64,000 nucleotides of DNA. It comes from JBBROS01 sp965217935. GTDB lineage: Bacteria > Pseudomonadota > Alphaproteobacteria > Acetobacterales > Acetobacteraceae. The notes under the pieces were generated by a model that worked only from the letters and a program-made list of their open reading frames with translations, was not told where the DNA came from and searched no databases. Of this stretch, positions 59,478-64,000 are shown piece after piece. Made by a program: the position numbers and the translations under genes. The stretch's first letter is position 1; each line of letters begins with the position of its first letter. The stretch spans positions 4,464,001 to 4,528,000 of the forward strand of contig OZ244581.1 in assembly GCA_965217935.1 (NCBI GenBank), written 5' to 3'.

Positions 59478-60695
59478 TCACCCCAGAAAACCTTGCTCCC
59501 GGAAGCTCAGCCACCGCCCGTTGCCCACGATCACGTGGTCCCGCACGCTGATCCCCATCACCGCCGCCGCCGCCTCCACCTGCCGCGTCATGCTGAGATC
59601 GTCCGGCGACGGCTCCGGGTCGCCGCTCGGATGATTGTGCACCAGGACGATCGAGGCCGCCCCAAGCTCCAGCGCCCGGCGCACCACCTCCCGCGGATAA
59701 ACCGGCGTGTGGTTCACCGTCCCTCTCGCCTGCACCTCGTCGGCCCGCAGCATCCCGCGCCCGTCCAGGAACAGGATGCGGAACTGCTCGATCCGCTCCC
59801 GCGCCAAGGCCGCGGCCAAATAGGCCGACAACTGCTCGGGCCGATCAAGCACCGGCTGCCGGCTCGCCCGCGCGCGCTGCAGCCGCACCGCCGCCGCATG
59901 AACCAGCTTCACCGCCGCCACGCAGTGCGTCCCCAACCCCGGCGCCTGCCGCAACTCGGTCTCTGGCGCCGCCAGCACAGCCGCGAAACTGCCGAAATGC
60001 CGCACCGCAGCCACGGCCGTCGCCCGCGGGTCGGCCGGCAGCACGAAGCCGAGCAGCCTGGCCATGATCGCGATGTCGCTGGCGGCATGGTCCGCCGTGG
60101 TTTCCGGCGCGGGCTTGACTGGCCTCGCCGGCCGGGCCGTTTGCGCCAGCAAGGCGAGCGACGCCAGGGCCTGCTGCTGCTGCGCGGTCGGCCCGGTTTT
60201 GGGCTGCGTCCGCTCAGGCGCTGCGCCGCGGGCGGCTGGCGGCGCATGCCCGTGCGCCAAGGCCGTCAGCGCCGCCAACGCATCGAGCTGCGTCGGAGAC
60301 ATCGCCTCCGCCATCCCGGCGCCCGAGACCGGCAGCTCCGGCAAGATCAGCGCCGGTCCCGCGGCAGCGCCCCGCGGCCTCAACGGGTCAAGCGCGGCCC
60401 ATGCGGCCCGTTCGACCTCTTTGGCCAGGTCCGTCCAAGCCTGCCCCGCTTGCGCCAGCCCCGACCCGGCCGGGAACACCCGCACCGAGACCGCCGCGTC
60501 CTGCCGGTGGACCTCGACATTGATCCATGCCGCGCCGGGGAGCGTTGCCGCCGCCCGGGCCACGATCGCGCAGGCGGTCTGGTGCGGCACGGCCTGATCC
60601 AGCAGCCCCGGATCGATGTCGATCAGCGCGTCGAACGGGGGCGGATCAGGAGCCTCGGCGGGCGCCCTGCCGCTCCTGAACCACGCGAAGCGCAT
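59478..60695 (-). CDS. radC: RadC-type JAB/MPN domain protein with long N-terminal extension
   Basis: A 405-residue protein. The C-terminal ~200 residues are a standard RadC: a helix-hairpin-helix-like region (FAAVLAAPETELRQAPGLG), ERIEQFRILFLDGRG, and the complete JAMM metal motif HNHPSGDPEPSPDD near residue 350. The N-terminal ~195 residues are an unrecognised extension rich in Ala/Pro, without membrane segments. The role of RadC proteins is unclear despite the old DNA-repair name. A second, degenerate RadC lies 222 bp upstream on the same strand, with hairpin elements between them. Confidence 0.85.
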   Translation of the reverse strand: MRFAWFRSGRAPAEAPDPPPFDALIDIDPGLLDQAVPHQTACAIVARAAATLPGAAWINVEVHRQDAAVSVRVFPAGSGLAQAGQAWTDLAKEVERAAWAALDPLRPRGAAAGPALILPELPVSGAGMAEAMSPTQLDALAALTALAHGHAPPAARGAAPERTQPKTGPTAQQQQALASLALLAQTARPARPVKPAPETTADHAASDIAIMARLLGFVLPADPRATAVAAVRHFGSFAAVLAAPETELRQAPGLGTHCVAAVKLVHAAAVRLQRARASRQPVLDRPEQLSAYLAAALARERIEQFRILFLDGRGMLRADEVQARGTVNHTPVYPREVVRRALELGAASIVLVHNHPSGDPEPSPDDLSMTRQVEAAAAVMGISVRDHVIVGNGRWLSFREQGFLG

Positions 60696-60698
60696 CTA

Positions 60699-60799
60699 TT
60701 GGTCCGATGATGACGGACGCTTCAGTCCGTCATCTGAATCGGCCCACGGAACCAAGCGAGTGCTCTGGCTCATGCCGCGCCTTTCGTATGTGTCAGAGC
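60699..60799 (+). ncRNA. Candidate two-hairpin structured element (copy 2)
   Basis: Matches 4463-4562 (minus strand). Helix 1: TTGGT/ACCAA, CCGAT/ATCGG and a 10-bp perfect GATGACGGAC/GTCCGTCATC with loop GCTTCA. Helix 2: GCTCTG/CAGAGC, with CTCATG in the loop. The base changes between copies are compensatory at several pairs. It sits between the two RadC genes, antisense to their transcription. Whether it is transcribed is unknown. Confidence 0.5.
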
Positions 60800-60812
60800 G
60801 CTACTGTCCTGC

Positions 60813-60840
60813 CCCAGACGTTCGCGTTCGAACGTCTGGG
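60813..60840. repeat. 12-bp perfect hairpin between the radC paralogues
   Basis: CCCAGACGTTCG (60813-60824) pairs with CGAACGTCTGGG (60829-60840) around a CGTT loop. A further CGAACGTCTG occurs at about 60899. A looser CTAGCGTCCCG / CGGGACACTAG pairing spans about 60868-60921. No T-run follows, so it is more likely a repeat or binding site than a classical terminator. Confidence 0.7.
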
Positions 60841-60917
60841 ATAAGCAGGCCACGAAATCATAGGGCTAGCGTCCCGAGGCACGCGATTTCAACACGACGA
60901 ACGTCTGAACCGGGACA

Positions 60918-61610
60918 CTAGCCGCCATCCGAATGGCGCAGGCTGGCCCACTTGCCTCCGCCCAGGACGACCATGTCATGCACCTGCACCGACAACGCCG
61001 CAGCGTTCCGCTTCACCGCCGCATGCAGCGAGCGGTCCCGGGCCTCGATCTCCGCCGGGCCCGACCCGTTGCTGCGCACGATGATGACCGCGCTCGCGTG
61101 GCGGTCGAGCGTTGTCCGCAACAGCTCCCGCCCGAACGCGTCCGCGTCCGCATCGGCCGCCCAGGACGGCTCGGACAGCAACTGGTTGCGGTTGTTCAGC
61201 AGCAACCCGCTCAACCCCGCCGGCAGCAGGCCGCGGGCCGGCGGGTTGAGGTGCCGCACCAGCGCGTCCCACGTGCCCAGCACCGCGCGCTCCTGCCGCT
61301 CGGGCCGGGCCAGGCAGTCCGCCGCCTCGACGACGAGCGCCAACGCCTCCGCCGCGCGATCGGTCAGCCCGGCGCGTGCCAGCGCGCCCGCCCCGGCCGA
61401 CAGCACCTCGGCCAGGCTGCCGAACCGGTTGATCAGCCCCTTCGCCAACGGCTTCGTGTCGCGCCGCTCGATCCCGAAGAACAGCAGCATCTCCAGGATC
61501 TCGTAATCCGCGAGCGCCGTTTCCCCGGCCAGCAGCCGCGTCCGCATTCGCCCCCGGTGCCCTTTTGGCCCGGTGCTGACGAACTCCGCGGATGCAACGG
61601 CTCTGTCCAA
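60918..61610 (-). CDS. Degenerate RadC paralogue lacking the JAMM metal motif
   Basis: About 230 residues. The N-terminal part is typical RadC (GHRGRMRTRLLAGETALADYE, EMLLFFGIERRDTKPLAKGL, FGSLAEVLSAGAGALARAGL). In the C-terminal domain the HxH-x10-D motif has become VRSNGSGPAEIEARD, so metal binding and isopeptidase-type chemistry are unlikely. The frame is intact, so it is not obviously a pseudogene. The start is uncertain (TTG 61610, ATG 61547 or ATG 61700). It may have a regulatory or structural role alongside the intact RadC at 59478. Confidence 0.75.
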   Translation of the reverse strand: MDRAVASAEFVSTGPKGHRGRMRTRLLAGETALADYEILEMLLFFGIERRDTKPLAKGLINRFGSLAEVLSAGAGALARAGLTDRAAEALALVVEAADCLARPERQERAVLGTWDALVRHLNPPARGLLPAGLSGLLLNNRNQLLSEPSWAADADADAFGRELLRTTLDRHASAVIIVRSNGSGPAEIEARDRSLHAAVKRNAAALSVQVHDMVVLGGGKWASLRHSDGG

Positions 61611-61720
61611 GGTCGGCGACGTCCAGCGTTTTGCGTGCGAACGGATTATGCCGCGGCCCGGCAAAGCGCGAGCCAGGAACTGTCGCGATATGTCATCCAC
61701 GGCTTGGGCCGCACGATCCG

Positions 61721-62319
61721 CGCGCCCTGCTCGCGCTGGCGGGCCTCAGCAGCTTCAGCACGATGCTGCAGCAAGGCGACCGGCTCGACTGGTTCAACTC
61801 GCAGCCCATCTGCGTGCTGGCGCTGGTCAGTCGCGTGACGATCCCGCTGTTCGTCGCGCACGAGTGGGATTGCAAGCTGCCGTTGTTCAGGCTGCAACTG
61901 CTCGGGCGGCCCAACCTCGCCTGCGGCGCCATTGCGTTGTCCGCCTTCATCCTGATCAGCCAGCCTAACTCGTCGCTGCCCGACGATGTCCTGCGCCAGG
62001 TCCAAGGCGTCCGCGCCCCGAGCAGACCTATGCCGTCACGCCGCTGATCGCGGCCCTTCAGCTTTTCACGCTGCCGGCAATGGCGGTCCTGCTCAACAAT
62101 CCGGGCGTCGAGGCGCGGCTGGTGAGCCTGGCCGGACCGTGCTTGGTCCTGGCGTCATGCATCGGCTCGTCCGATCTGACGGCCGCCTCGTTCCCCAGCC
62201 AGCTCTATCTTTGGCAGGCCTTGCGGGCCATTGGCCAGCCGATGGCCATCATGCCGTTGCTGATGATGTCGGCCAATGCGGTGAGCGGCCCCGACGAGGC
62301 GCCGCTGATCAACGCCATC
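61721..62319 (+). pseudogene. Remnant of a DHA2/EmrB-type MFS multidrug transporter
   Basis: C-terminal half of a 14-segment drug exporter in two frames. The first piece (LLALAGLSSFSTMLQQGDRL, RLDWFNSQPI, GRPNLACGAIALSAFILISQ, LPDDVLRQVQGVR) breaks near 62015. It continues one frame over (TYAVTPLIAALQLFTLPAMA, LYLWQALRAIGQPMAIMPLL, MMSANAVSGPDEAPL). The first seven or so helices and the extreme C-terminus are missing. It runs directly into an outer-membrane channel fragment, so a deletion has fused the two genes. Confidence 0.8.
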
Positions 62320-63030
62320 GGCTTGCTGCTGGCCGAGCCGCCGCGCGCGCCGGAAAAGGAGCTGCAGCCCCGCGCCGCCGTGCCCGGGGTTCCGCCATTG
62401 GCGCCGGTCGGCCTCCCCGGCGCCCTGGTGCGCCGCCGCCCCGACGTGCTGGACGCCAAGGCCCGCCTGCACGCCGCCACGGCGCAGACCGGGGTAGCCG
62501 TCGCGAGCTTCTACCCCGACGTGTCGCTGACCGGATCGTCCAACCTGAACGACTTTCGTCCGAGAAACGTCTTCAGCCTGCCGCCGCGCGCCTTCGACGT
62601 TGGCCCGGCAATCTCGATCCCGGCCTTCCGAGGCAGGCGCCTCACCGGCCAGCTCCGCCTGCGCGAACCGCAGCAGCGCGAGGCGGCGATCAGCTTCCAG
62701 CGCACAATGCTGCAGGCCTGGCAGGAGGCGGGCAACGCGCTGACCGCCTACGCAGAGGCCCGGCGCCGCCGGGTCGATGTCGCCGAGGCCGTGCGCCAGA
62801 ACCAAGCCGCACTGGCCGGGGCGCGCCAACATTGCGCCGATGCGTGGACGACTGCCTCAACCTCATCACCGCCCAGGCCTCCCTCCTGCAACCGGAAAAC
62901 AACCGCGCGGACAGCGATGCCCAGATCGCGGCGCCAACCGGGTCACTCTATGCCGCGCCCTGGGCGGCGTCTGGCAGATCGCCGAACGGGGCCGGGGGAA
63001 GTCGGGGAGACAAGCTGGCCGCGCCCTGAC
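62320..63030 (+). pseudogene. Remnant of a NodT/OprM-type outer-membrane efflux channel
   Basis: The C-terminal half of an outer-membrane factor is clear: VGLPGALVRRRPDVLDAKAR, HAATAQTGVAVASFYPDVSL, RRLTGQLRLREPQQREAAIS, FQRTMLQAWQEAGNALTAYA. Near 62830-62850 the frame shifts (DDCLNLITAQASLLQPENNR appears in another frame), and near 62950 it shifts again (LCRALGGVWQIAERG). The N-terminal half and lipoprotein signal are lost by the deletion that joins it to the MFS remnant. Confidence 0.8.
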
Positions 63031-63040
63031 CGGCCCCGTG

Positions 63041-63160
63041 CCAAGTGCGGCGCCGGCACTTCGTGCGGCAGCGCGCCGATAAGCTGCAAGCCTGAACAAA
63101 GGCTTGAGGCGCTTGTCCGACCCAGCGAGACGCAGCGGCAAATGTCGGACAGGCCCCAAG
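63041..63160 (+). repeat. Dispersed structured repeat, copy 5 (diverged)
   Basis: Follows the same plan as 39283-39401: CAAGTGCGGCGCCGGC, GCGCGCCGATAAGCTGC, AACAAAGGCTTGAGG, then a hairpin with arms GCTTGTCCGAC (63111-63121) and GTCGGACAGGC (63144-63154). The arm sequence differs from the other copies (T-A pairs replaced by C-G) but pairing is retained. It lies between the decayed efflux genes and the TetR gene. Confidence 0.6.
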
Positions 63161-63201
63161 GCTTGCAACGGCGCCCCCCCCTATCTAAACATTGTTCACG
63201 T

Positions 63202-63852
63202 ATGAATGCCGATCACCGCCCTGCCCGCACGCGCAAGCCGCGCGGCCAAGGCCCGTCCCGCCGGGCCGAAATCCTGGGCGCGGCCAAGCGCTTGTTCCTG
63301 CAGCAGGGCCTCCAGCACGCCACGATGCGCCGCATCGCCGCCGATGTTGGGGTCAGCAGCACGGCCCTTTACGTCTACTTCCCCGACAAGCTCGCCATCC
63401 TCGACGCCATCGCCGAAGCCATGTTCGAAGCCTTGCTCGTGGCGCTCGCCAAGTCCCGCGAGCGAGAGGACGCGCCGCTGCCGCGCCTGCATGCCGGCCT
63501 TCGCGCCTACATCGACTTGGCCCTGTCGCGTCCCGATGAGTACCGGCTGATCTTTGAAGCCAAGGACCAGAATGCGTGCGGCGAGAGCGAAGCCGCCGAC
63601 AAGTCGTTCGACACGCTGCAACGGGACGTGGCGGAGCTGGTTGACGACGGCCAGTTCGCCCCGGCCAACCCGCTCGCCGTGGCGGAAGCCTTGCTGGCCT
63701 GCGCCCACGGCGTCGTCATGCTGCTGCTGAACCAGCCGATGCACATAGAAACGCCGCCGCAGCAACTGATCGACACGGTGCTCGGGGCCGCGATCAAGGG
63801 ATTCCAGGCCGCGGTTCCAGCCGGGCGCCCCGGCCCGCGCCTCCAGCACTGA
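63202..63852 (+). CDS. TetR family transcriptional regulator
   Basis: A 216-residue repressor. The N-terminal helix-turn-helix is complete (RRAEILGAAKRLFLQQGLQH, MRRIAADVGVSSTALYVYFP, DKLAILDAI), and the C-terminal helical ligand-binding domain contains LHAGLRAYIDLALSRPDEYR. The ATG at 63202 is chosen, and the longer open frame upstream is pseudogene sequence. A short dyad AACATTGTT (63188-63196) just before the start could be part of its operator. It probably once controlled the adjacent efflux genes, which are now broken. Confidence 0.92.
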   Translation: MNADHRPARTRKPRGQGPSRRAEILGAAKRLFLQQGLQHATMRRIAADVGVSSTALYVYFPDKLAILDAIAEAMFEALLVALAKSREREDAPLPRLHAGLRAYIDLALSRPDEYRLIFEAKDQNACGESEAADKSFDTLQRDVAELVDDGQFAPANPLAVAEALLACAHGVVMLLLNQPMHIETPPQQLIDTVLGAAIKGFQAAVPAGRPGPRLQH

Positions 63853-63889
63853 CCCCAGCCGCCGGTCATCGCTACGCCTGACCTACAGT

Positions 63890-64000
63890 CTAATTGGAGC
63901 GGCAGCCGGTGCGCAGGAATTCAATCTCGGACCCGGTCGGCGTCCTTCCGAGCTGGCTTCGCATGGTGATCTCGCGGCAGCGCCGTTGATCGGCCGTGGG
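63890..64000 (-). CDS. Partial gene at the right edge (C-terminal 36 codons)
   Basis: The minus strand is open from the window edge to a TAG at 63890-63892. It encodes a Cys- and Arg-rich tail (RRCREITMRSQLGRT, then FLRTGCRSN). The regular spacing of Cys and the clean stop suggest the end of a real secreted or periplasmic protein converging on the TetR gene. The rest lies outside the window and no family is recognised. Confidence 0.4.
   Translation of the reverse strand, partial: PTADQRRCREITMRSQLGRTPTGSEIEFLRTGCRSN

Noticed and set aside
56416..59634. A 1072-codon open frame on the + strand opposite putA
   Set aside because: It is composed of Arg/Pro/His-rich low-complexity sequence with no domain, and it mirrors the codon bias of putA on the other strand. 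It is an artefact of high GC content.

Overview
The window is high-GC DNA from a proteobacterium, most likely an alphaproteobacterium of the Acetobacteraceae/Rhodospirillales type. The clues are the co-directional folK-rpoZ-rel-acpS-lepB-rnc-era-recO order, the mltB-rlpA-dac-tmk-holB-metG-tatD-MBL run, gyrA-coaD followed by two cyclophilins, and GTG/TTG starts with 1-4 base gene overlaps. The genus is an inference. No CRISPR array, integrase, complete insertion sequence or rRNA was seen. There is one tRNA (Lys, TTT).

Layout. 0-8 kb: a DUF3750 protein converging on a DsbD-type disulfide reductase coupled to a CDF metal exporter, then a dctPQM TRAP transporter lying between two direct copies of a 75-bp repeat. 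8-16 kb: an RlpA-like protein, a YihY/BrkB membrane protein, a group-IV ornithine/lysine decarboxylase, gyrA-coaD, two cyclophilins and tRNA-Lys. 16-22 kb: a thiolase-like protein, a small coiled-coil protein, a PheC-type periplasmic cyclohexadienyl dehydratase with an amidase, uronate dehydrogenase and a BaiN-type flavoprotein with no standard start codon. 22-30 kb: a continuous peptidoglycan, replication and translation operon.

30-41 kb is an accessory-looking membrane region. A two-component system and a PepSY protein are surrounded by two COG4705 proteins, two DUF606 half-transporters, two PAP2 phosphatases and a DedA protein, followed by an ArsB-type permease and an MFS transporter. 41-47 kb carries small DUF5872/Rho_N and DUF3140 genes, an SDR epimerase, an AT-rich membrane-anchored GIY-YIG protein, parC and a BrnTA toxin-antitoxin pair. 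47-54 kb is the recO...folK operon. 54-64 kb holds a NYN-domain protein with a family-5 uracil-DNA glycosylase, a diguanylate cyclase, PutA, two adjacent RadC paralogues, a decayed EmrB/NodT-type efflux locus and an intact TetR regulator.

The most unusual sequence is non-coding. (1) Five 11-bp repeats exactly fill the gap between the rel stop and the acpS start, forming a chain of four overlapping mini-ORFs. (2) A ~100-nt two-hairpin element occurs twice with compensatory base changes. (3) A ~120-bp structured repeat is present, whole or partial, at five places. (4) Direct repeats flank the TRAP operon. All comparisons were made by eye.
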